Source of the DNA: DASWED01 sp036394995
GTDB lineage: Bacteria > Actinomycetota > UBA4738 > JACQTL01
Length of the DNA: 48,965 bases
Direction: 5' to 3'
NCBI GenBank assembly: GCA_036394995.1
Contig: DASWED010000010.1
Location: forward strand, 1 to 48,965
The notes under the pieces are model-generated. The model saw only the letters and a program-made list of their open reading frames with translations. It was not told the origin of the DNA and searched no databases. The translations under genes and the position numbers were made by a program. Positions 23,900-32,435 of this stretch are shown piece after piece (position 1 is the first letter of the stretch; the number at the start of each line of letters is the position of its first letter).

Positions 23900-26673
23900 G
23901 CCGCCGCCCCCCGACCCCCCCCGGGCCCCCTCCGCCACCGCCGCCACCGGGGCCCCCTCCGCCGCCTCCCGCCGGGGGTCCACCCTCAGGGCAGCCCCCT
24001 CCGCCGCCTCCCGCGCCCTTCCCGTCACAGCTGCCGCCCGAGCCGGGCCCGGGCACCGGCCGGAAGCGCCGGCGGGGGACCCCGGACACCGCCGCCGCCG
24101 TCTCCGAGCGCCCGGGGGAATGGCGGGTCCGCAAGGCCGAGGCGCGAGCGGTGCCCGGCGGGCCCGGCGGCGCCGGACGCCCACCGACGCCCCGGCGCCT
24201 CCGCCGGCTCTCCGAGCGCCCCCTCCCATGGGCGATCGCGGCGGTCGGGGGGTTCCTCGCGGCGGTCCTCGGCGCCTACCTGCTGATCAAGGTCATCCAG
24301 AACCGAGGGGGGGCCTCCGGGCGTGGGGCGTTCTGGCTGATCACGTTCCTGGGCGTCCTCGGCCTGGCCCTGGCGATGTCGACGTTCCTGTACACGTTCC
24401 GCAAGCGGAGTCGCCGCCTCCAGGAGAGCTCCCGCTTCACGATGATGACGTGGTTCAAGGCCCACATCTGGGTGGGCCTCGCGGCCTTCGGCGTGATCGT
24501 GGCCCACGTCCTGACCCGGCCCATCACGACGAACCTCTCCACCGGGAAGCTCGCGCTGATCGTCTTCGCCGTCCTGGTGGCGTCCGGCGTGGCGTGGCGG
24601 ATCGTGTACCGGACCGTGCCGCCGAACGTGGCCCGGGGCCCCCGCAACCTGGCGGTGGTGGACACCGAGCAGCGCATCGAGGAGATCCAGTCCCAGATCG
24701 AGAAGCTCGCCGCGGGGAAGTCGGCCATGTTCCAGTCGCTGGTCCAGGCCCGGCTGCACGGCCAGCCGCCTGCGACCCTCGATCCCCAGGCCGCGACCCT
24801 GCCGGACCACGAACGGACGGCGTGGGTCGAGCTCAACACGCTGGCCTACAACCGGGAGGGGTACGGGAAGCGCGAGGAGCGGCAGCGCCACTACGCGAAG
24901 TGGCTGCAGCGGTGGAAGCTCCTGCACATCCCGCTGGCCGCGATCTTCCTCGGGCTGGTCGTGGTCCACATCGCGGACGTGTTCGGCGCCGGGCGGGCGG
25001 CGTTCGGGGGCAGGGCCGCCCAGTTCCCGAACTCGAAGGCCTGCGCGAACTGCCACGCGGACATCACCCGGCAGTGGCGGTCCTCGGTCATGAGCCACGG
25101 GGTGACCAGCCCGTTCATGGTGGCGCAGACCGCGCTCGCGGTCCGCGAGAACGCAAACGCCAACCTCGCGCTCGGCCAGCTCTGCGTGAACTGCCATGGG
25201 CCCATCGGCGCCGCCATCACCGGGTCGGCGACGCTGCCGTTCCCGGGGACGGTGAACTCGACCGACCCCGGCGACACCGGCTCCCACGACCTGGTCCTGG
25301 CCGAGGGCGTGAGCTGCGTGGTGTGCCACGCGCTCGACGCCGCGCCGGGGGTGGGGGAGGGAAGCGCGCCGTTCCATCCGAACGAGTCGGGGCTGACGTC
25401 GCTCGGGAGCTTCGCCGGGCCGAACCAGTCGAACCCCGACCCCGTCCCGGTCCCGGACCACCGGATCCGGGAGGGCGGGTACATGGGCGACCAGTTCGCG
25501 TCGTCGCAGCTGTGCGGGGCGTGCCACGTGGTTCAGGTGGATCTCGACGGCGGCGGGGTGGACAGATTCGCCAAGGACCAGGGCGACCTCGTCCTGCAGA
25601 CCACGTTCCTGGAGTGGGGAGACGAGTACCTCTCGACGTTCGGCGGCGACCTGTCGGGGGCCCGGGGGTGCGTGAGCTGTCACGCGCCCGGCGGCACGGC
25701 CGCGCTGGTCTCCTCCGCGCCGTTCGGGCAGTCCGCGCCGACGCGGACGGTCCGGGACCACACGTTCCCGGGCGTGGACTACGACCTGACCCCGGGCCAC
25801 CCCGGGCTCTCAGACGACCAGTTCGCGGCCCAGCTGGCGGAGACCGAGACCCTGCTGAAGAGCGCGGCGCAGGTGAACGTGAGCGCCTCGGTGCAGCCCG
25901 ACGCGAACGGCAACAACTTCCTGACGGCCGAGGTCTCGGTGTCGAACCTGGGCGCCGGCCACACGCTGCCCACCGGGTTCGCGTTCGTCCGGCAGATGTG
26001 GCTCGAGGTCACGGCGAACCAGGTGAACGCCGACGGCTCGGTGGGCGACCCCGTGTGCCTGGCGAACGTCCGGTTCGGCAAGAAGGTCCTGAGCTCGCAG
26101 TGCGCCTCGGGGCACGTCGACTCCCCGCAGCAGGACCTCCCGTACTGCGACGTCGTGCAGCTGGCGAGGGACTTCAAGGCGTTCCGGTCGGACGACGCCA
26201 CCATCCAGCTCGCGCCGGGCGCCAGCCAGCCGGCCGGGTCGTGCGACCCGTGGCTGGCGTCGTGGCAGAAGATCCTCACCGACGGTCCGCCGGACGGGAA
26301 CAAGCTCCGGCACGAGGTGGCGTACCAGTCGCTGTTACCGGACATCGTGGCCAACCGCCACCGGGTGTTCGACCAGATCGCGATGGCGCCGATCGGGCCG
26401 CCCGGATACCCCGGCCGACCGGACCCCGACGACCCGAAGAAGCTCATCGAGCAGCCGGGCACGTTCCCCGACATCCCGTACCTGTTCCAGCTGGGCGATC
26501 TCCAGCAGGGCCAGCAGGTGGTGGTCACGGCGACGCTGCACTTCCGGCACCTGCCCCCGTACTTCATCCGGTCGCTGTCGGAGTTCTACCCTCCGGGCGT
26601 CACCGCCGACGGGCTCCTCGCCGCGCTCCGGGTGGTCGACATGGCGAGCGGCCAGGCCACGGCGAGGATCTGA
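23896..26673 (+). CDS. Membrane di-heme b / pentaheme cytochrome c fusion protein
   Basis: A 925-residue protein. Residues 1-110 are extremely Pro-rich and charged, probably cytoplasmic. Five transmembrane helices span about 115-380; two contain His pairs 14 residues apart (HIWVGLAAFGVIVAH and HIPLAAIFLGLVVVH), the pattern of a transmembrane di-heme b module. After the last helix come five CxxCH heme c sites: CANCH 383, CVNCH 430, CVVCH 474, CGACH 540 and CVSCH 592. The last 300 residues are beta-rich with AGHTLPTGFAFVRQMWLEV, a segment seen in multiheme cytochromes. Electrons could pass from the cytoplasmic iron-sulfur partner across the membrane to outside hemes, or the reverse. Heme c loading needs the ccm genes upstream. 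The GTG start overlaps the previous stop. Confidence 0.88.
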   Translation: MSRRPPTPPGPPPPPPPPGPPPPPPAGGPPSGQPPPPPPAPFPSQLPPEPGPGTGRKRRRGTPDTAAAVSERPGEWRVRKAEARAVPGGPGGAGRPPTPRRLRRLSERPLPWAIAAVGGFLAAVLGAYLLIKVIQNRGGASGRGAFWLITFLGVLGLALAMSTFLYTFRKRSRRLQESSRFTMMTWFKAHIWVGLAAFGVIVAHVLTRPITTNLSTGKLALIVFAVLVASGVAWRIVYRTVPPNVARGPRNLAVVDTEQRIEEIQSQIEKLAAGKSAMFQSLVQARLHGQPPATLDPQAATLPDHERTAWVELNTLAYNREGYGKREERQRHYAKWLQRWKLLHIPLAAIFLGLVVVHIADVFGAGRAAFGGRAAQFPNSKACANCHADITRQWRSSVMSHGVTSPFMVAQTALAVRENANANLALGQLCVNCHGPIGAAITGSATLPFPGTVNSTDPGDTGSHDLVLAEGVSCVVCHALDAAPGVGEGSAPFHPNESGLTSLGSFAGPNQSNPDPVPVPDHRIREGGYMGDQFASSQLCGACHVVQVDLDGGGVDRFAKDQGDLVLQTTFLEWGDEYLSTFGGDLSGARGCVSCHAPGGTAALVSSAPFGQSAPTRTVRDHTFPGVDYDLTPGHPGLSDDQFAAQLAETETLLKSAAQVNVSASVQPDANGNNFLTAEVSVSNLGAGHTLPTGFAFVRQMWLEVTANQVNADGSVGDPVCLANVRFGKKVLSSQCASGHVDSPQQDLPYCDVVQLARDFKAFRSDDATIQLAPGASQPAGSCDPWLASWQKILTDGPPDGNKLRHEVAYQSLLPDIVANRHRVFDQIAMAPIGPPGYPGRPDPDDPKKLIEQPGTFPDIPYLFQLGDLQQGQQVVVTATLHFRHLPPYFIRSLSEFYPPGVTADGLLAALRVVDMASGQATARI

Positions 26674-27686
26674 TGCCGCTCTCGCCGCCGATCGCGCCGA
26701 TGCTGGCCAAGCTCGAACGGGAGCTGCCCCGGGGCGAGGGCTGGGTGTACGAGCCGAAGTGGGACGGGTTTCGCGCCATCGTGTTCCTCACCGGCGGCTC
26801 GGTCGAGCTCCAGAGCCGGGACAGGCGGCCGTTCAACCGGTACTTCCCGGAGCTTCTCCCGGCGCTGTCCTCGGCGTTCCCCCCGGACGCCGTCGTGGAC
26901 GGGGAGATCGTGGTGGCGGGGAGCGAGGGGCTGGATTTCGACCTGCTGCAGATGCGGCTGCACCCCGCGGAGTCGAGGGTCCGGATGCTGGCCGAACGGA
27001 CCCCGGCGTCGTTCGTGGCGTTCGACGTGCTGGCGGTGGGGGACCGCTCGCTCATGGAAGTGGAGTTCGCCGAACGGCGGCGGGAGCTGGAGGGGATGCT
27101 GGCCGGGCGGGACGGCGAGGGGGTGCCGGGGCCCGGTTCGACGCAGGTCCTGCTGACGCCGCAGACCGGCGACCCCGAGGAGGCCGAAGGATGGTTCGAC
27201 GCGTTCGCGCCGCTCGGGCTGGACGGGGTGGTGGCGAAGAAGCTGTCGATGACGTACCGCCCCGGCGATCGGGTCATGGTCAAGGTGAAGCGCGTCAAGA
27301 CGGCGGACTGCGTGGTGGGGGCGTACCGGCCGTCCCGGGCCGACGAGGGGATCGGGTCGCTGCTGCTGGGGCTGTACGACGACGAAGGGGTGCTCCACTT
27401 CGTGGGCCATACGTCGTCGTTCAGCACCGACGAACGCAAGCGCCTCCGCAAGGAGCTGGCGAAGTACGAGCGGGAGGCCGACTCGTTCGGCGAGGGCCGG
27501 ACTCCCGGTGGCCCGTCGCGATGGGCCCGCGCCGAGCAAGCCGTGTGGACCCCCCTCCGGCCGGAGCTGGTATGCGAGGTCCGCTACGACAAGCTCCAGG
27601 GCGACCGGTTCCGCCACGCCGCCACGTTCATCCGGTGGCGGGACGACAAGCGCCCCGAGGAGTGCACGTTCGACCAGCTGATGTGA
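26673..27686 (+). CDS. ATP-dependent DNA ligase (LigC/LigD ligase-domain type)
   Basis: A 337-residue nucleotidyltransferase plus OB-fold ligase. Motif I is EPKWDGFR with Lys29 as the adenylated nucleophile; other motifs are RDRRPFNRYFPEL, VVDGEIVV, FDVLAV, LDGVVAKK and a MVKVKRVKTADCVVG motif V. The C-terminal OB-fold ends with LVCEVRYDKLQGDRFRHAA. The size equals stand-alone LigC-type ligases; no polymerase or Ku gene is visible here. The ATG overlaps the stop of the multiheme gene (TGATG), so it is cotranscribed with the redox module although no functional link is known. It could act in stationary-phase or end-joining repair. Confidence 0.93.
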   Translation: MPLSPPIAPMLAKLERELPRGEGWVYEPKWDGFRAIVFLTGGSVELQSRDRRPFNRYFPELLPALSSAFPPDAVVDGEIVVAGSEGLDFDLLQMRLHPAESRVRMLAERTPASFVAFDVLAVGDRSLMEVEFAERRRELEGMLAGRDGEGVPGPGSTQVLLTPQTGDPEEAEGWFDAFAPLGLDGVVAKKLSMTYRPGDRVMVKVKRVKTADCVVGAYRPSRADEGIGSLLLGLYDDEGVLHFVGHTSSFSTDERKRLRKELAKYEREADSFGEGRTPGGPSRWARAEQAVWTPLRPELVCEVRYDKLQGDRFRHAATFIRWRDDKRPEECTFDQLM

Positions 27687-27700
27687 GGGGGGTTGTCCCG

Positions 27701-28477
27701 GTGGCGAAGGTGGAGGTGGAACGGCGGGGGCGCGTGTGGGTGCTCACGATCAACCGGCCCGAGGCGCACAACGCGGTGGACGGCGAGACCGCCGAGCTGA
27801 TCACCCTCGGCGTGGAGTCGTTCGCCGGCGACGACGAGGCCCGCGTGCTGGTGGTGACGGGCGCCGGCGGAAAGGCGTTCTGCAGCGGCGCCGACCTCAA
27901 GGCGGCCGGCGAGCTGGTCGGCCGGGCCGACGCGCCCCGCACCGGCCCAATGGGGTTCTCCTCGCTCGACCCCGGCAAACCGACCATCGCAGCGGTGGAG
28001 GGGTACTGCTTCGCGGGCGGGCTGGAGCTGGCCGCCTGGTGTGACATCCGGGTGGCGGGGTCCACCGCCGAGTTCGGCGCGTTGTCCCGGCGGTGGGGGG
28101 TCCCGTACGTCGACGGCGGCACCCAGCGGTTGCCGCGGATCGTGGGCACCGGCAACGCGCTGTACCTCCTGGTGACCGGCGTTCGCATCGACGCCGTGCG
28201 CGCCTACGAGATGGGCCTGGTCCAGGAGGTCGTCCCCGCCGGCCAGGCCCTCGACCGGGCCCTGGTCCTGGCCGACCACGTGGCCGGCTACCCCCAGGCC
28301 AGCCTCCGAGCCGATCGCGCCAACGTGCACCAGGCTTTCGACCGGCCCCTCACCGAAGCCCTCCTGGCCGAACGCGAACGTGGCCTCCCCACCGTGTTCG
28401 ACCCCGAGCTCGTCGAGGCCCTCCAGCGCTTTGCCGCCGGCGACCGCCCCGAGTCCCCCCGCCCACCGGGTACCTGA
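27701..28477 (+). CDS. Enoyl-CoA hydratase/isomerase family protein
   Basis: A 258-residue crotonase-fold enzyme. Family landmarks are VLTINRPEAHNAVDGETAEL at the start, the oxyanion-hole segments KAFCSGADLK and AAVEGYCFAGGLELAAWCDI, and the GVPYVDGGTQRLPRIVG region that carries the active-site loop. The substrate cannot be told from sequence; the subgroup resembles actinobacterial enoyl-CoA hydratases of unassigned specificity. The GTG at 27701 has a GAGGGGGG ribosome site at a suitable distance; a GTG at 27683 overlapping the ligase stop is an alternative. It ends convergent with the YfhO-like gene 27 bases away. Confidence 0.9.
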   Translation: MAKVEVERRGRVWVLTINRPEAHNAVDGETAELITLGVESFAGDDEARVLVVTGAGGKAFCSGADLKAAGELVGRADAPRTGPMGFSSLDPGKPTIAAVEGYCFAGGLELAAWCDIRVAGSTAEFGALSRRWGVPYVDGGTQRLPRIVGTGNALYLLVTGVRIDAVRAYEMGLVQEVVPAGQALDRALVLADHVAGYPQASLRADRANVHQAFDRPLTEALLAERERGLPTVFDPELVEALQRFAAGDRPESPRPPGT

Positions 28478-28504
28478 GGCGCAGCCCACCGTTCGAGGGG
28501 GGCG

Positions 28505-30967
28505 TCACGGCGACGCCCGGGTCGTCGCCGTCTCGGGAGAGCTCGTCGCCGGCTTCCTCGGTGCCGCGTGCTTCCCTGCACCCCGGCGGCCACGGACCCG
28601 CAGGACGATCGCGGAGCCGAGGATCACTGCCAGGAACAGGAAACCGAGGAGGAGCCCGAGCCCCACGCTGCCGTCCCGGTACGCGATGCGGACGACGTGC
28701 CGGCCCGCCGGCACGGGGACGGCCTGGAGGAATGCGTCCGCCTTGATGTCCTGCGCCGGGTGGCCGTCCACGGTCGCCGTCCAGTGGGGGTCCCAGGGGA
28801 TCCGGATCAGGACCAGGCCGGCCGCCGGGGCCGTCACGTCCACCGTGGAGAACTGGTTCCCGTTCGCCGTGACGCTCGTCGAGGACACTCCGGGCGATCC
28901 TCCGCCCGGCCGCAGCCCGGGATCCGCCTGGAGCACCACCTCCGCCCGCGGGTCGAACCCCGACGCGGTCACCGCCTCGCGGGCGGCCTGGGCCGTGTCC
29001 ACCACCCGCCACGACCCCACGAACGTCGCGCGCTCCGGTTGACGGAGCCCTCCCCCGGCGTCGAGGGCCTCCCCGGTGACCCGGTACAGCGTGAGCGTCG
29101 CCTTCGTGCCGGGGTCGACGTGGGTCGTCACCGGCGCCAGCCCGGGCACCGGCGGTTTGTTCCAGGCGCCGATCACGAATTGCACGTCGAGCAGGTCGAG
29201 GATCTGCGGCGTGAGCTTCCGGTAGAACGTGAGGTTGTACCGGGCGGGATGGGGGTCGGCCACCCGCGAGTACGCCCAGTACGGGATGGGCGCCACCGAG
29301 TTGTACCCCTGCACGTCCTGGATCCCGAACAGCATCCCCCGGCCGTTCGCCTCCAGGCTCCAATACGGAGGCGTCTGCAGTGCCAGGTACCCGTCGCGGG
29401 CGTGGATCAGCGGCGGGCTGAACGTGATGAACCGGCCCTCGCCTCCCCCGGCCACCCTCAGCGCGAACGGGTCGGGCGTGGTGTACGCGGCGGCGTCGAT
29501 GACCGGCGCCCGGAGGCCGGGGAACGCTCCGGGGTCCTGCGTGGCCTGCCCGAGCCCCGCCCGCAGGTACGGCACGGACTGCCCGGAGAGCCCGTTCGCC
29601 ACGAGCTCCACGGCGATCACCGCCGGGACCACGAAGCCCAGCGCCGGGCGCCGCCACGTCGCGGCCAGCGCGCCCGCCCCCGCCACGAGCCCGAACGCCC
29701 ACACGCCCGAGTGCCCGCCCGGCACGTCGAACACGAGCGGCAGGAGCAGCCACACCACGACGCCCGGCGCCAGCATCCACAGCCGTTCCCGATTGGACCG
29801 GGTCTCCAGCCACGCCTGCACTCCCAGCCCGGCCAGCACCGCCAGCGAGATGAACAACGCGTACCGGAATCGGCGCGGGTCGTGGAGGTAGAAGTCCACC
29901 AGCGGGTTCCGCGGGAGGTGGTCGCGGGCCCACCCCGCGAACACCTCCGCCGACAGCACGAACGAGGCCAGCCCGAACACGCCGAACGCCACCGCCAGCC
30001 CCCGCCGGCGCCGGGAGAAGAACCCGGCGAACACGAGCACCAGCGCCGCGAGCGCCACGTACGACCCCGGCGACACCGTGAACCCGAGGGGCCATTGCGG
30101 CGGCTGCCCCCGGGCCCGGTACACGGGCGACGCGATGCCGGTGAGCCGGGACTGCAGGGTGATGAGCGACGTGTACCCCAGCCCCACGGTCGCCCGCGAC
30201 ACGTACCCCAGCCTGGGCAGCAGGTAGGCCAGGTTCACCAGCGGCCCGGCGACGGCCAGCATCCCCCCGAGCCCCAGTACCGTTCGCCACGAGCGCCCGG
30301 CCCGGAGGTCGCCGATCGCGCGCACCACGACGTAGGCCCCGAGCGCCCCGACCCCGTACGCCAGCCCGTCGGCCGCGTAGGCCCCGGCCAGCTGCCCCCC
30401 GGCCACCGCGGCCCCGGCCAGCCATCCCAACCGCGCCGGCCACGTCTGCGCCCGCCAGTACCGCGAGGCCGCGGCCAGCAGCAGCGCCGTCCACGCCAGC
30501 GCCGCCGCGATCGCGATCGACAGCCCCACGTACGACCCGGCCATGGCCAGGGCCAGCGTGAGCCCGCCCACCGTGGCCGCCGCCCGCGAGGCCCGTTCGC
30601 CCCGGAGGAACCAGTACACCCCCAGCCCCGCCAGCATCGGCTGCAGCACGACGTACCACCGCATGGCCCTGGCGCACGAGAAGACCGAGAACAGGAGCAT
30701 GGCCGGCACGTACGTCCACCCCGACTGCGGGTCCGCGGCGAACGGCAGCCCGGCCAGCGAGAAGGGGTTCCACAACGGGATGTGACCGGTCGCGAGCGAC
30801 TTCCCCAGGAAGCAGTACGTGGGCAGGGTCAGCCCGAGGACGTCCTCGTGCTGGTTGGTGAGCTTCCCCCCGAACGCGAACGCGTGGTCCACTATCAGCA
30901 CGGCGAGCACGATCAGACCGGGGCCGCCGAACGGGGCTGCGGCGCGGAGCAGCCTCTTCCGGTCCAC
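28505..30967 (-). CDS. YfhO-like polytopic membrane protein
   Basis: An 820-residue protein with about 12-14 hydrophobic helices in the first 450 residues, a large extracytoplasmic domain, and a final helix. It begins with a helix near residues 12-30 followed by the conserved extracytoplasmic loop with HIPLWNPFSLAGLPFAADPQ, typical of YfhO/GtrB-like proteins. The closing region IPWDPHWTATVDGHPAQDI then PVPAGRHVVRIAYRDG is also characteristic. Some YfhO proteins glycosylate lipoteichoic acid in Gram-positives; here the acceptor is unknown. The GTG at 30967 begins 5 bases after the phosphoesterase stop, so the genes are cotranscribed. Confidence 0.82.
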   Translation of the reverse strand: MDRKRLLRAAAPFGGPGLIVLAVLIVDHAFAFGGKLTNQHEDVLGLTLPTYCFLGKSLATGHIPLWNPFSLAGLPFAADPQSGWTYVPAMLLFSVFSCARAMRWYVVLQPMLAGLGVYWFLRGERASRAAATVGGLTLALAMAGSYVGLSIAIAAALAWTALLLAAASRYWRAQTWPARLGWLAGAAVAGGQLAGAYAADGLAYGVGALGAYVVVRAIGDLRAGRSWRTVLGLGGMLAVAGPLVNLAYLLPRLGYVSRATVGLGYTSLITLQSRLTGIASPVYRARGQPPQWPLGFTVSPGSYVALAALVLVFAGFFSRRRRGLAVAFGVFGLASFVLSAEVFAGWARDHLPRNPLVDFYLHDPRRFRYALFISLAVLAGLGVQAWLETRSNRERLWMLAPGVVVWLLLPLVFDVPGGHSGVWAFGLVAGAGALAATWRRPALGFVVPAVIAVELVANGLSGQSVPYLRAGLGQATQDPGAFPGLRAPVIDAAAYTTPDPFALRVAGGGEGRFITFSPPLIHARDGYLALQTPPYWSLEANGRGMLFGIQDVQGYNSVAPIPYWAYSRVADPHPARYNLTFYRKLTPQILDLLDVQFVIGAWNKPPVPGLAPVTTHVDPGTKATLTLYRVTGEALDAGGGLRQPERATFVGSWRVVDTAQAAREAVTASGFDPRAEVVLQADPGLRPGGGSPGVSSTSVTANGNQFSTVDVTAPAAGLVLIRIPWDPHWTATVDGHPAQDIKADAFLQAVPVPAGRHVVRIAYRDGSVGLGLLLGFLFLAVILGSAIVLRVRGRRGAGKHAAPRKPATSSPETATTRASP

Positions 30968-30971
30968 CGTC

Positions 30972-32435
30972 TCAGGTGCCGGGGATCGACGGGGGCCTGG
31001 GCGGTGGACGGGTGGGCAGGATGGGGGCCGGACGGGGGTCCTGGGAGAAGTTGAACTCCTGCAGGAGGTCACCGAGGATCGGTTCGTCCTCGCGGACGCT
31101 CGGCCGGGGGTCCCACCAGCCGTCGGTGTCCGGGTCCAGCCGCTGGCCGTTCAGGAACCGATCCTCCATGAGCCGGAGGTACGCGTCGAACGACAGGGTC
31201 TGGTGGTCGATGTACCCCTCTTTGGCGTAGGGGCTGATCATGACCCCGGGGACCCGGATCCCATATCCCAGCCCGTCCCGGACCCCGGGCGGCGCCACGT
31301 GGTCATAGAACCCGCCCCAGTCGTCCCAGGTCAGGAAGATCGCGGTGCTGTTCCACGAGTCGCTCTGCCCGATCGCGTTGATCAGGCCGGTGACCCAGGC
31401 CTGGCCGTCGCTGATCTTCGAGGGCGGGTGCTCGCTGTTCGCGGCGTTCGGCATGATCCAGACCACCGACGGCAGCGTGTCGTCGTCCAGGGCCTGGTAG
31501 AAGTCCTCGATCGGCCGGATGTTGCCGCTCTGCCCGTCCTGGCGGACGGTGACGAAGTCGGGGAGCGGGTTCCAGATGCTGGGTGTCCCCTGGATGTCCT
31601 CGTCCGGTCCGCAGAACACGCCGGTGGGGTCGCAGCTGGGGTCCTCCGACGGGTCGACGTAATAGGCCCACGACACCCCAGACCGGTGCAGGAGGTAGGT
31701 CAGGTCGGCCCACCCGTAGTCCGGCACCGCATCCTGCTCCCTCGGGCTCTCGTGATCGGGATGCTCCAGCTCGGTCACGCACGTGGCGGCGTCGTACGCA
31801 TCGGAGCACCTGGCCGACCACCCCGACACCAGATACAGGTGGGCCGGCTCGCTGGGACCGAAGTTGGGCTGGAACAGCCGGTCCTGCAGCACGAACTGCT
31901 CGGCGTAGGCCCAGTAGTTCGGGATCTCTCGGGCATCGTGCCATCCCATGAGGTCCGGTCGCGAGCAGATGGGGATCCTCGGGGAGACGGCGCACGTTCG
32001 GGCGCGGGCCTGGCCCGACGGGCCCTTCGTGCCGTTCAGCAGGCCCAACGGCTCGTTGTAGGCCTGGTCGACATAGGCGTCCATGCGGCCGTTGTGGATG
32101 TCGGCGATAGCGTCCCTGAAGTCGTGGGGACCTCCCATGTTGAGGTCGTCGGGGTCGTGGAAGGGGCGCAGGCACGTCCCCAGGCGGCTGTTGGGGATAC
32201 ACACCTTCGGCACGCCCTGCGGAGTCATGGGGATCCCATCGGCGCCGGGGAAGGTCCCGAAGTAGTTATCGAACGACCGATTCTCCTGCATGATCACGAT
32301 CATGTGATCGATCTTCTCCAGGCCGGACGGCGGGCCTGGCCGGTCGGCCGAGCCGGAGCAGCTCGCGGCCGCCAGCAGGAGCGCGACCAGGGCCACCCGG
32401 GCCCGGTCCTCCCACCGCCTCCCCGGGAGCTTCAT
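30972..32435 (-). CDS. Phosphoesterase family (phospholipase C/AcpA-like) exported lipoprotein
   Basis: A 487-residue protein. The signal sequence has a basic start, a hydrophobic stretch and a possible lipobox before Cys (LAAASC), suggesting membrane anchoring. The mature part begins with the family hallmark KIDHMIVIMQENRSFDNYFG and includes PHDFRDAIADIHNGRMDAYV, PNFGPSEPAHLYLVSGW and WDDWGGFYDHVAPP. These match the metal-dependent phosphoesterase family of bacterial phospholipase C and acid phosphatase AcpA, with Asn/Glu/His/Asp metal and catalytic residues in those segments. The C-terminus is Pro-rich. ATG overlaps the upstream membrane protein stop (ATGA). Substrate unknown; phospholipids or phosphate esters outside the cell. 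Confidence 0.9.
   Translation of the reverse strand: MKLPGRRWEDRARVALVALLLAAASCSGSADRPGPPSGLEKIDHMIVIMQENRSFDNYFGTFPGADGIPMTPQGVPKVCIPNSRLGTCLRPFHDPDDLNMGGPHDFRDAIADIHNGRMDAYVDQAYNEPLGLLNGTKGPSGQARARTCAVSPRIPICSRPDLMGWHDAREIPNYWAYAEQFVLQDRLFQPNFGPSEPAHLYLVSGWSARCSDAYDAATCVTELEHPDHESPREQDAVPDYGWADLTYLLHRSGVSWAYYVDPSEDPSCDPTGVFCGPDEDIQGTPSIWNPLPDFVTVRQDGQSGNIRPIEDFYQALDDDTLPSVVWIMPNAANSEHPPSKISDGQAWVTGLINAIGQSDSWNSTAIFLTWDDWGGFYDHVAPPGVRDGLGYGIRVPGVMISPYAKEGYIDHQTLSFDAYLRLMEDRFLNGQRLDPDTDGWWDPRPSVREDEPILGDLLQEFNFSQDPRPAPILPTRPPPRPPSIPGT

Noticed and set aside
23918..24020. C/CCG-rich stretch resembling a simple repeat or CRISPR-like pattern
   Set aside because: It encodes the Pro-rich N-terminus of the multiheme protein in frame; there are no regular spacers.
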